A stretch of DNA of 24,399 bases from DAOMOP01 sp035444405 (GTDB lineage Bacteria; Pseudomonadota; Gammaproteobacteria; Burkholderiales; Rhodocyclaceae), in the NCBI GenBank assembly GCA_035444405.1, contig DAOMOP010000040.1:1-24399 (forward strand), given 5' to 3'. The position numbers and the translations under genes are program-made. Shown piece after piece: positions 7,828 to 14,525 of the stretch. The notes under the pieces are model-generated. The model was not told the DNA's origin. It ran no database searches and worked only from the letters and a program-made list of their open reading frames with translations. Position 1 is the stretch's first letter, and the number at the start of each line of letters is the position of its first letter.

Positions 7828-8592
7828 GTGATCAGTTTGCTGCAGACCATGAATCCGACCCAGCCGCATCGCATCGTCGTCGTCGACGATGCGCCCGAAA
7901 TTCGCGACCTGATCGAGATGTATCTCGCCGGCGAGGGCTTTGCCGTCGAGACGGCCGAAAGCGGCCTCGCGTTGCGCGAGGCGATGAAGCGCGAGCCGGC
8001 CGATCTGGTACTGCTCGACCTCGGCCTGCCCGGCGAGGACGGGCTGTCGCTGACGCGATTCCTGCGCGAGCACTACGACGTCGGCATCATCATCGTGACC
8101 GGCAAGGGCGAGGTCTTCGACCGTGTGATCGGCCTCGAGGTCGGCGCCGACGACTATCTGTCGAAGCCGTTCGAGCTGCGCGAGTTGCTCGCGCGCGTGC
8201 GCAGCGTGCTGCGCCGCAGCCGCCGCGCCGATGGCCCGCGCGACGAGCCCGAGCGCGTGGCGGCCGATGGCGCCGAGCGCCTGCTGTTCGCCGGCTTTCA
8301 GCTCGACCTGCGGCGACGCCAGCTGTTCACGGCCGACGGGCGCGAGGTCGAGCTCAGCACCGGCGAGTTCACGCTGCTGCACGTCTTCGTGCGCCATCCC
8401 AACCACGTGCTGAGCCGCGATACGCTGATCGACCTGATCCACAACCGCAAGGCCGGGCCGTTCGACCGCAGCATCGACGTACAGGTCGGGCGGCTGCGCC
8501 GCAAGATCGAGTCCGAGCCCGACAAGCCGGTGCTGATCAAGTCGGTGCGCGGGGTCGGCTACGTCTTCACGCCGACCGTGGAGCGGCGCTGA
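7828..8592 (+). CDS. OmpR/PhoB-type response regulator
   Basis: A two-domain DNA-binding regulator. Numbered from the ATG at 7849, the receiver (about 5-120) has Asp13/Asp14 (VVVDDAPEI), phospho-acceptor Asp57 (LLDLGLPGEDG) and Lys106 (DYLSKPFEL). The winged-helix Trans_reg_C domain (about 145-245) has LSTGEFTLLHVFVRHPNHVLSRDTL split over its helices and the C-terminal hairpin SVRGVGYVF. The start is either ATG 7849 (247 aa), which lacks a ribosome site, or GTG 7828, used here because GGAG lies eight bases upstream. Its stop overlaps the kinase start as TGATG, so the pair is translationally coupled and almost certainly cognate. The stimulus is unknown. Confidence 0.95.
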   Translation: MISLLQTMNPTQPHRIVVVDDAPEIRDLIEMYLAGEGFAVETAESGLALREAMKREPADLVLLDLGLPGEDGLSLTRFLREHYDVGIIIVTGKGEVFDRVIGLEVGADDYLSKPFELRELLARVRSVLRRSRRADGPRDEPERVAADGAERLLFAGFQLDLRRRQLFTADGREVELSTGEFTLLHVFVRHPNHVLSRDTLIDLIHNRKAGPFDRSIDVQVGRLRRKIESEPDKPVLIKSVRGVGYVFTPTVERR

Positions 8593-10517
8593 TGGACACC
8601 CGTACCCGCATGCGCGTGCGCGGCCGCCTTGCCGGCGAGCGCCAGATGCTGCAGGCGCTGATCGACGGTGCGCGCGACTGCGCGGTATTCACGCTCGACG
8701 CGCATGGCCGCGTGGCCGACTGGAACAGCGGTGCCGAGCGCATCACCGGCCATGCTGCCGCCGACATCGTCGGACAGCCCTGGCGCTGTCTGCATCTGCC
8801 CGATGCGGTCACGCGCGGCCTGCCCGAGCAGCTGTTGCAGCAGGCCGCGGCCGACGGCCGGGTCGAGATCGACCTGTGGCATCTGCGCCGCGACGGCCTG
8901 CGCTTCAACGCCACCGACGTCATCACCGCGTTGCGCGATGCGCGCGGGCGGCTGCGCGGCTACACCGTCGTCACGCACGACCAGACGCTGCGCGGGCGCT
9001 CCTACGAGGGCTTTCGCTGGCTGATGGACGTGACCTCGATCGGCATCGTGATCGCCAACGAACGCGGCGACATCGTGCTGCTCAACAAGGAGGCCGGGCG
9101 GCTGTTCGGCTACGTGCCGCAGGAGCTCATCGGCAAGTCGGTCGAGACGCTGATCCCGCAGCGCTTTCGCGACGCCCACGTCGGCCATCGCATCCACTAT
9201 CGCGATGCGCCGCGCGCGCGCGTCATGGGCGCCGGGCTGCAGCTCTTCGGCGTGCGCAGCGACGGCAGCGAGTTCCCGGTCGAGATCGGCCTGACGCCGC
9301 TGCAGACCGAGCAGGGATTCCTGGTCGCGACGACGATCATCGACATCAGCGCGCGCAACCGCGCCGAGGCCGCGCTCGTGCAGGCGCAGAAGATGGAGGC
9401 GGTGGGCCAGCTCACCGGCGGTGTCGCGCACGACTTCAACAATCTGCTGACCATCATCAGCGGCAACCTGCAGCTGCTCGCCGAGCGCGTCGCGCACGAC
9501 GTGCTCAACACCAAGCTGGTCGGCGCCGCGTCGGGTGCGGCGATGCGCGGCGCCGAGCTCGTGCGCGGCCTGCTCGCGTTCTCGCGCAAGCAGGTGCTGC
9601 AGCCGCAGGCGGTCAGCCTCAATCACGTCGCCGCGCAGATGCTCGGCCTGCTGCAGCGCACGCTGGGCGAGAACATCGAGGTCGCGCTGGTCAAGGGGCC
9701 GCACCTGTGGGATGCGATGGCCGACCCGGCGCACATCGAATCGGCCCTGCTCAATCTCGCCGTCAATGCCCGCGACGCGATGCCGCGCGGCGGCAAGCTC
9801 ACCATCGAGACGGCCAACGTGCACCTCGACGAAGCGTATGCCGCGGCGGCCGGCGAGGTGCGTGCCGGCGACTACGTGATGCTCGCGGTCAGCGACACCG
9901 GCAGCGGCATGTCGCCCGAGACGCTCGAGCATGCGCTCGAGCCGTTCTTCACCACCAAGCCGCCCGGCAAGGGCAGCGGCCTCGGCTTGTCGATGGTGTT
10001 CGGCTTCGCGAAGCAGTCGGGCGGCCACCTGAAGATCTACAGCGAGCTCGGCCTCGGCACGACGATCAAGCTGTATCTGCCGCGAACCGGCCCCGGGGCG
10101 CGCCGCTCGGCCAGGCCCACCGCGGCGCTCGCGCGTTATCGCGGCGGCGAGACGGTGCTGGTGCTCGAGGACGACCGCGGCGTCGCCGAGCTCGCGGTGA
10201 CCTTTCTGACCGCGCTCGGCTACCGCGTGCTGCAGGCCGCCGACGGCCCGGCCGCGCTCGCCGTCGTCGACAGCGGCGAGACGATCGACCTGCTGTTCGC
10301 CGATCTCGTGCTCGCCGGCGCGATGAGTGGTGCCGACGTCGCCGACGAAGTGCGTCGCCGCCATCCGGGCGTCAAGGTGCTCTACACGTCCGGCTATCCG
10401 CGCGAGACCATCGTGCACAACGGCCGCCTCGACGAGGGCGCACACCTCTTGCCCAAGCCGTATTCGCGCGAGCGTCTCGCGCACGCGGTCCGGCACGTGC
10501 TCGACGAAGTCGCGTAG
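8592..10517 (+). CDS. Hybrid sensor histidine kinase (PAS-PAS-HisKA-HATPase-REC)
   Basis: A 641-aa kinase with no membrane segment, so a cytoplasmic sensor. Residues about 18-130 and 137-255 are two PAS domains (WNSGAERITGH; LNKEAGRLFGYVPQELIGK). The dimerisation domain carries the phospho-acceptor His280 in GGVAHDFNNLL, the subtype common in PAS hybrid kinases. The ATP-binding domain shows the N box (NLAVNARDAM), G1 (VSDTGSGM), F box (EPFFTTK) and G2 (GSGLGLSMV). A C-terminal receiver (about 520-640) has phospho-acceptor Asp571 (LFADLVLAG) and Lys622 (LLPKPYS). It overlaps the upstream regulator gene by one base. The extra receiver may act as an internal phosphate sink. The signal could be redox or a ligand through PAS; no haem or flavin residues can be claimed. 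Confidence 0.96.
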   Translation: MDTRTRMRVRGRLAGERQMLQALIDGARDCAVFTLDAHGRVADWNSGAERITGHAAADIVGQPWRCLHLPDAVTRGLPEQLLQQAAADGRVEIDLWHLRRDGLRFNATDVITALRDARGRLRGYTVVTHDQTLRGRSYEGFRWLMDVTSIGIVIANERGDIVLLNKEAGRLFGYVPQELIGKSVETLIPQRFRDAHVGHRIHYRDAPRARVMGAGLQLFGVRSDGSEFPVEIGLTPLQTEQGFLVATTIIDISARNRAEAALVQAQKMEAVGQLTGGVAHDFNNLLTIISGNLQLLAERVAHDVLNTKLVGAASGAAMRGAELVRGLLAFSRKQVLQPQAVSLNHVAAQMLGLLQRTLGENIEVALVKGPHLWDAMADPAHIESALLNLAVNARDAMPRGGKLTIETANVHLDEAYAAAAGEVRAGDYVMLAVSDTGSGMSPETLEHALEPFFTTKPPGKGSGLGLSMVFGFAKQSGGHLKIYSELGLGTTIKLYLPRTGPGARRSARPTAALARYRGGETVLVLEDDRGVAELAVTFLTALGYRVLQAADGPAALAVVDSGETIDLLFADLVLAGAMSGADVADEVRRRHPGVKVLYTSGYPRETIVHNGRLDEGAHLLPKPYSRERLAHAVRHVLDEVA

Positions 10518-10524
10518 CCGTCGC

Positions 10525-10540
10525 GTTCACGACTGTTACA
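10525..10540. promoter_or_regulatory. Candidate phased motif GTTCAC-N4-GTTACA after the kinase gene
   Basis: GTTCAC (10525-10530) and GTTACA (10535-10540) start 10 bases apart just after the kinase stop. On the minus strand this reads TGTAAC followed by GTGAAC, the same phased AAC spacing as the boxes at 7777 and 10951. It lies about 80-95 bases before the next gene, where an activator site would be expected. Degenerate; supported only by the pattern. Confidence 0.3.
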
Positions 10541-10547
10541 CGCCGCA

Positions 10548-10579
10548 GCGCATGCGAAATCGTCCGATTACGCATGCGC
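10548..10579 (+). other. Near-perfect inverted repeat between kinase and small gene
   Basis: Arms GCGCATGCG and CGCATGCGC, one A/A mismatch, then inner arms AATCG and CGATT around a two-base centre. No T-run follows, so it is not a typical intrinsic terminator. It could be an operator for a symmetric dimer, or a transcript-processing or partial-termination hairpin separating the kinase operon from the next gene. Confidence 0.6.
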
Positions 10580-10585
10580 CTTACG

Positions 10586-10616
10586 CTGTCTCCCAGTGTC
10601 AGTGGGTCGGAGACAG
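10586..10616 (+). promoter_or_regulatory. Hairpin sequestering the ribosome-binding site of the following gene
   Basis: CTGTCTCC (10586-10593) pairs perfectly with GGAGACAG (10609-10616) around a 15-base loop. The 3' arm contains the GGAG ribosome-binding site of the gene starting at 10619, two bases beyond the stem. In RNA this would block initiation unless opened, so it is a candidate translational switch. Confidence 0.55.
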
Positions 10617-10618
10617 CC

Positions 10619-10948
10619 ATGGAACGAGTCCTCGGTATCGGCGCATTGCGGGATCAGAACGAGCACTTCCGCGGCACCGGCGGTGTCAGCGACGGCAACC
10701 GCAGCCTCGGTTTCGCGCCGGCCTTCCTCGATCGTGACACCGGCGACATCCACCGCGCGCGCTTCGCCAACGGCCAGCCCGCGCCGTGCCACATTCTCGA
10801 CGGACTGCCGGCGGCGCTGGTGTGCGAGCGTGCCGCCTGCGGGCGCGTGCTGGCGGTCAAGGCATCGGTGGTGGCCGGCTTCGTCCGCGACGGCCGCTTC
10901 CTGACCCGCGCCGAAGCGGCCGAGGCGGTGCAGGCGCTCGCCGCCTGA
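10619..10948 (+). CDS. Small conserved hypothetical protein
   Basis: A 109-aa soluble protein with no signal or membrane segment. Short motifs such as FRGTGGVSDGNRSLGFAPAF and GRFLTRAEAAEAVQAL have a conserved, non-random look. I believe related small proteins occur in other betaproteobacteria, but no function is known to me. It has two cysteines close together (CERAACGRV), not enough to call a metal site. ATG at 10619 with GGAGA six bases upstream, itself buried in a hairpin. It sits between the sensor kinase and the Crp/Fnr regulator, and its stop codon touches the phased repeat array in front of the latter. A stress or signal-response role is only inferred from context. Confidence 0.75.
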   Translation: MERVLGIGALRDQNEHFRGTGGVSDGNRSLGFAPAFLDRDTGDIHRARFANGQPAPCHILDGLPAALVCERAACGRVLAVKASVVAGFVRDGRFLTRAEAAEAVQALAA

Positions 10949-10986
10949 ACGTTGCCAAACGTTACCCGACGTTACCGAGCGTTCGG
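10949..10986. promoter_or_regulatory. Four 10-bp-phased direct repeats (RRCGTTRCC type) upstream of the Crp/Fnr gene
   Basis: GTTGCC, GTTACC, GTTACC and GTTCGG begin at 10951, 10961, 10971 and 10981, each preceded by AC or GC, so the units lie on one DNA face. A further GTTACC is at 11003. Read on the minus strand the units are G(T/C)AAC, matching the box at 7777-7793. It is a strong candidate operator for tandem dimers of an OmpR-type regulator. It is not an FNR box (no TTGAT-N4-ATCAA). Confidence 0.6.
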
Positions 10987-11110
10987 ACCGCGACATTCCC
11001 CGGTTACCGCGGCCACGCATCATGCACGCCACGGGATGCAGCAAACGGCCCACCGAACGGCCCGGCCCTCCCGACAAGAACAGGCAAGCAACCACATCCG
11101 GGGAAACGCA

Positions 11111-11866
11111 ATGACGCACAATCCGAACTTCGACGTACTCGAGATCCTCGCCGAGATGCCCGTTTTCCAGGGCTTGAGCGCCGAGCGGCTGAGCGAGATC
11201 GCGCAATGCTGTCACATCCACACGATGGACAAGGGTGAGTTCGTCTTCCGCGAGGGCGAGCAGCCGCGCGCCTTCTTTCAACTGGTGTCGGGCCAGATCA
11301 AGCTCGCGGTGTCCTCGCCCGAGGGCGACGAGAAGGTGCTGGCCATCCTGTATCCGGTGCAAAGCTTCGGCGAGCCCGAACTGTTCAGCATCCGGCCCTA
11401 CGCGTCGTACGCCGAGACGGTGATGCCGACGGTGGTGCTGCACATCGGCAAGGAGGCGATCTTCCGGCAGATCGAGCGCGATCCGCAGTTCGCGATGCGC
11501 ATGCTGCAGACGCTGTCGAACCGCCACGCCGATCTCGAACGCGACGCCGCCGCGCGCCGGCTGCAAAACTGCAGCGCGCGCGTGATGGACTACCTGCTCG
11601 AGCTCGCCGGCAGCGACCTCGACACCACCGGCAGCACGACGCTCGAGCTCACCGCGAGCAAGCAGCTCATCGCCGCCCGCCTCGATCTCACGCCCGAGAC
11701 GCTGTCGCGCACGCTGCGCAGCTTGAGCGAGGCCGGCATGATCTCGGTGTGCGGCCGCCACGTGACGCTGAACCGTCCGGTGACGTCGGCACGCACCGCG
11801 GCGGCGATCGCGGGCCGTTCGATGGCCGCCGCCCGCACGCGCCCGGCGATGCGCCTGGCCGCCTGA
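11111..11866 (+). CDS. Crp/Fnr-family transcription regulator (Dnr-like)
   Basis: A 251-aa regulator. The cyclic-nucleotide-binding-like domain spans about 12-130 (FVFREGEQPRAFFQLVSGQIKLA, YPVQSFGEPELF), a dimer helix about 130-160, and a Crp-type winged helix-turn-helix about 165-222. The recognition helix is TPETLSRTLRSL (194-205), with the Glu and Ser-Arg pattern of FNR-like proteins. The N-terminal iron-sulfur cysteine cluster of FNR is absent (only CC at 33-34), so it resembles Dnr/NNR-type regulators sensing NO or redox through haem. That signal is inferred, not shown. ATG at 11111 with GGGGA about eight bases upstream. The C-terminus has an Ala/Arg-rich tail of 25 residues beyond the domain. 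Confidence 0.92.
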   Translation: MTHNPNFDVLEILAEMPVFQGLSAERLSEIAQCCHIHTMDKGEFVFREGEQPRAFFQLVSGQIKLAVSSPEGDEKVLAILYPVQSFGEPELFSIRPYASYAETVMPTVVLHIGKEAIFRQIERDPQFAMRMLQTLSNRHADLERDAAARRLQNCSARVMDYLLELAGSDLDTTGSTTLELTASKQLIAARLDLTPETLSRTLRSLSEAGMISVCGRHVTLNRPVTSARTAAAIAGRSMAAARTRPAMRLAA

Positions 11867-11934
11867 ACCGCCGGGGCGCGGCCGCTGCGCGCCCCTATCG
11901 CGCTACCCGGCGTGCACGCCGTCGCGCGCCGCGA

Positions 11935-12366
11935 TCACCCCTTCGGCCACAGAATCATCTGCGTGCAGCGGAACAGCGCGAGCTTGCGGCCGCTCGCCTC
12001 GTCGGTGACCTCGGCGTCCCACACGTGGGTGCTGCGCCCCAGGTGCTGCGCGGTCGCCACACAGGCGATGCTGCCCTCGCGCACCGTGCCGAGGTGGTTG
12101 CTCTTCAGCTCTATCGTCGTGAACGACTCCGCGCCGTCGGGCAGGTGCGCAATCGTGCCGTAGCCGCAGGTCGTGTCGGCCAGCGCGACGATGCTCGCCG
12201 CATGGAGGAAGCTGTTCGGCGCGAAATGCAGCTGCTTGACCGGCATGCGGCTGGTCAGGCGCCCCTGCTCGAGGCCGACGATCTCGATGCCGAGGTAGCC
12301 GGGCAGATATTCGGTGCCGCGCTCGTTGAGGACGGCGAGATCGATGTCGGTGCGAAGCTTGCTCAT
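11935..12366 (-). CDS. PaaI-type hotdog-fold acyl-CoA thioesterase
   Basis: A 143-aa hotdog-fold protein of the PaaI/EntH-like thioesterase family. The active-site stretch is APNSFLHAASIVALADTTCGYG, with Asn51, His55 and the presumed catalytic acid Asp64 (the N...H...xxLAD/E pattern). The β-strands continue with FTTIELKSNHLG and the terminal TQMILWPKG. It should hydrolyse acyl- or aryl-CoA esters in the cytoplasm; the substrate cannot be told. It might serve aromatic degradation, but it lies 11 kb from the paa genes and is alone. ATG at 12366 with GGAGAA about eight bases upstream. It runs convergently with the Crp/Fnr gene. Confidence 0.93.
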   Translation of the reverse strand: MSKLRTDIDLAVLNERGTEYLPGYLGIEIVGLEQGRLTSRMPVKQLHFAPNSFLHAASIVALADTTCGYGTIAHLPDGAESFTTIELKSNHLGTVREGSIACVATAQHLGRSTHVWDAEVTDEASGRKLALFRCTQMILWPKG

Positions 12367-12600
12367 TGCGGGTTCTCCTGCGTTGCGGGGATGATCACGG
12401 CGGTTCGAAGCGACCGCCTCGCGCCTGCGCCGGCCGGGGCCGGGGAGTGTCGCGCACTATACCAGTGCGTATGGAAGCCGGGCATGGCGGCGCGTGCGTC
12501 CCCGTGCGTCCTTCTCGTCGGGTGAGGCCGGCCCGAGTCATTTATCATTGAGGGGTCCATGCCGCGGCGGCTGCGCCGCGCGAACCTTGCGGAACCTCCG

Positions 12601-13740
12601 ATGCCCATCTTCCTGCACACCGCCGACTGGCAGATCGGCAAGCTGTTCGGCCAGTTCGAGCCCGACGAGGCCGCGCTGCTCGCCGAGGCGCGCTTCGCCG
12701 CGGTCGAGCGCCTCGCGCAGCTCGCCGCGGTGCAAGGCGTCGATGCGGTGCTGGTGGCCGGCGACGTGTTCGACGCGCAGACCGTCGCCGATCGCACCAT
12801 CCGCCGCCTGTTCCACGCGATGGGCGGCTTCGCCGGGCGCTGGCTGATGATCCCGGGCAACCACGATGCCGCGCTGGCCGAGTCGGTGTGGACGCGCGCC
12901 GCGCGCCTTCACGCGATCCCGCCCAACGTCACCGTGTGCGTGCGCCCCGAGCCGGTGCTGCTCGAGTCGGCGCGCGTCGCGGTGCTGCCCGCGCCGCTCA
13001 CGCAGCGCAACACCCACGTCGATCTCACCGGGTGGTTCGCCGCCGCCGACACGCCGGCCGGCTTCGCGCGCGTGGGCCTCGCGCATGGCAGCGTGCAGGG
13101 CATCCTCGCCGACGGCATCGACGCGGCCAACCCGATCGCCGCCGATCGCGCCGCATCGGCCCGCCTCGACTACCTCGCGCTCGGCGACTGGCACGGCACG
13201 CGCGAGATCGATGCGCGCACGTGGTACGCCGGCACGCCCGAAACCGACCGCTTCCGCGCCAACGACTCCGGCCAGGCGCTGCTGGTCGAGCTCGAAGGGC
13301 CCGGCGCGCGGCCGGTCGTCACCGCGGTCGCCACCGGCCGCTACCGCTGGCAGTCGGTCGTGGCCGAGCTCCACGTCGCGAGCGACCTCGACGCGCTGAG
13401 CGAGCGGCTCGCCGCGTTCGGTCCCGCCGACGTCGTGCAGCTCGCCGTCGCCGGCTGCAGCGACCTCGCCGGCCACCGCCGCCTGGGCGATGCGATCGCC
13501 CAGGCGCGTGGGCGCGCGCGCAGCCTCGTCGCCGACCTCTCGGCGCTGCAGCTCGAGCCGACCACCGCCGACATCGAGGCGCTCGCCGCCGACGGCTACC
13601 TCGCCGACGTCGTCACCGCGCTGCAGGCCGCGCAGCACGGCGCCGACCCCGATGCCGCGCAGACCGCGCGCGACGCGCTGGCGCTGCTCGCCGGCCTGCT
13701 GGACGCGCGCCGCCCGGCCGCGAGGCAGCAACAAAGCTGA
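12601..13740 (+). CDS. SbcD/Mre11-like DNA repair metallophosphoesterase
   Basis: A 379-aa calcineurin-like phosphoesterase. Metal-site motifs are HTADWQIG (Asp9, with Gln11 where classic SbcD has His), GDVFD (Asp55), GNHD (Asn87, His88), AHGS (His162) and GDWHG (His198). Residues about 290-379 are a helical C-terminal part that probably contacts the ATPase partner. It should be the nuclease subunit of an SbcCD/YhaON-like complex that processes DNA ends. The ATG at 12601 is chosen because HTADW starts six residues in, as in relatives; 14 upstream codons are unlike the family. The SbcC-like partner lies downstream, separated by a toxin-antitoxin insertion. Confidence 0.92.
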   Translation: MPIFLHTADWQIGKLFGQFEPDEAALLAEARFAAVERLAQLAAVQGVDAVLVAGDVFDAQTVADRTIRRLFHAMGGFAGRWLMIPGNHDAALAESVWTRAARLHAIPPNVTVCVRPEPVLLESARVAVLPAPLTQRNTHVDLTGWFAAADTPAGFARVGLAHGSVQGILADGIDAANPIAADRAASARLDYLALGDWHGTREIDARTWYAGTPETDRFRANDSGQALLVELEGPGARPVVTAVATGRYRWQSVVAELHVASDLDALSERLAAFGPADVVQLAVAGCSDLAGHRRLGDAIAQARGRARSLVADLSALQLEPTTADIEALAADGYLADVVTALQAAQHGADPDAAQTARDALALLAGLLDARRPAARQQQS

Positions 13741-13743
13741 GCG

Positions 13744-13751
13744 TCATGAAG
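13744..13751 (+). repeat. Left copy of 8-bp direct repeat TCATGAAG flanking the mntA-hepT insertion
   Basis: TCATGAAG occurs here, four bases after the nuclease stop codon, and again at 14518-14525, where it carries the start codon of the ATPase gene. The two copies bracket the toxin-antitoxin module and look like a target duplication or recombination site. Confidence 0.6.
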
Positions 13752-13777
13752 TTTCCTTCGGCTTGCGCACAGAGAAG

Positions 13778-13796
13778 AAGCAGCATTGCTGCTTTT
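13778..13796 (+). terminator. Weak intrinsic terminator-like hairpin before mntA
   Basis: AAGCAGC-ATT-GCTGCTT is a perfect seven-base stem whose 3' arm runs into four T residues. The low-GC stem makes it weak. It could stop transcription from the nuclease gene or serve as an operator for MntA/HepT autoregulation. Confidence 0.4.
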
Positions 13797-13811
13797 GCCA
13801 TACCGTCACGC

Positions 13812-13817
13812 TATGAT
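13812..13817 (+). promoter_or_regulatory. Possible -10 element TATGAT of the mntA-hepT promoter
   Basis: TATGAT matches the sigma-70 -10 consensus at five of six positions and lies 28 bases before the mntA ATG. TTGCTG at 13786 is a -35 candidate only with a long 20-base spacer. This suggests the module carries its own promoter. Confidence 0.35.
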
Positions 13818-13844
13818 CGAACCGAATCTCGTCGGGAGTACAGC

Positions 13845-14135
13845 ATGAAGCCGTCTGAAGCGCTCGCCTGCCACCGGAAGGCCATCCGCCGTGTCGTGGA
13901 AGCCCACCATGCTCGCAACGCGCGCGTGTTCGGATCGGTCGTCCATGGCGAGGACACCGACGACAGCGACCTCGACATCCTGGTCGATCCAACCCCGGAA
14001 ACCACCCTGCTCGATATCGGCGCAATCCGCCACGAGTTGCGTGAGCTGCTTGGCGTCCCGGTCGACGTGCTGACACCTAAGGCGCTGCCGGAGAAGTTTC
14101 GGGCCACCGTTCTCGCCGAAGCGAAACCGGTATGA
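13845..14135 (+). CDS. mntA: MntA-type nucleotidyltransferase antitoxin
   Basis: A 96-aa minimal nucleotidyltransferase (MNT domain). Motif GSVVHGEDTDDSDLDILVD gives Gly30-Ser31 and the metal-binding Asp42 and Asp44; the third acid is Asp74 (VPVDVLT). In characterised systems MntA transfers AMP to a tyrosine of the HEPN toxin HepT and so neutralises it. GGGAG lies about seven bases before the ATG. Its end overlaps hepT by four bases (ATGA). Codon usage is less GC-skewed than the flanking repair genes, which fits horizontal arrival. Confidence 0.94.
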   Translation: MKPSEALACHRKAIRRVVEAHHARNARVFGSVVHGEDTDDSDLDILVDPTPETTLLDIGAIRHELRELLGVPVDVLTPKALPEKFRATVLAEAKPV

Positions 14136-14509
14136 GCCGCGACAGGCAGCGCCTGATCGACTACCTCACACACATCCTCGAGGCCATCGGGCGGATCAGC
14201 CGTTACACGACTGACCTGGATCAGGCTGGCTTCCTTGCCAGCCAATTGGTGCAGGACGCAGTGATACGCAACCTGGAAATCATCGGCGAAGCCAGCCACA
14301 ATATCGAGACGCACTATCCTGAGTTTGCCGCCGCACACCGGGAACTGCCACTGGCATTCGCCTACCAGATGCGCAACGCCGTTGCCCACGGCTATTTCAA
14401 GGTGGACCTGGAAATCGTCTGGCGGACGATTCACAGCGATCTGCCGGGGCTGTCACACCAAGTACAGAGCGTTCTGGCGGGCCTGTCTTCCGGGGACGAG
14501 CCGGCATGA
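14132..14509 (+). CDS. hepT: HepT-type HEPN ribonuclease toxin (DUF86)
   Basis: A 125-aa all-helical HEPN protein. The catalytic motif RX4HXY is intact: Arg81, His86 and Tyr88 in MRNAVAHGYF. Tyr88 is the residue modified by MntA in known pairs. The upstream conserved helix DAVIRNLEIIGEAS is typical of DUF86. It is expected to act as a metal-independent RNase whose activity is blocked by AMPylation. Coupled to mntA by a four-base overlap, and followed 10 bases later by the SbcC-like gene. Confidence 0.95.
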   Translation: MSRDRQRLIDYLTHILEAIGRISRYTTDLDQAGFLASQLVQDAVIRNLEIIGEASHNIETHYPEFAAAHRELPLAFAYQMRNAVAHGYFKVDLEIVWRTIHSDLPGLSHQVQSVLAGLSSGDEPA

Positions 14510-14517
14510 CAAAGTCT

Positions 14518-14525
14518 TCATGAAG
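14518..14525 (+). repeat. Right copy of 8-bp direct repeat TCATGAAG
   Basis: This copy includes the ATG and second codon of the SbcC-like gene. Deleting one repeat plus the module (774 bases) would leave the nuclease stop codon and the ATPase start five bases apart, the arrangement expected for an sbcD-sbcC operon. Confidence 0.6.

Noticed and set aside
8559..10496. Long open frame antisense to the hybrid kinase
   Set aside because: High-GC antisense frame with charge-rich, low-complexity sequence; the plus strand has complete kinase domains.
10951..11008. Phased GTTACC units as plasmid-type iterons or a replication origin
   Set aside because: No replication initiator gene nearby, units too short and located in a normal promoter position.
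10949..11110. FNR-type box upstream of the Crp/Fnr gene
   Set aside because: No TTGAT-N4-ATCAA or close variant is present; the visible signal is the 10-bp-phased direct repeat.
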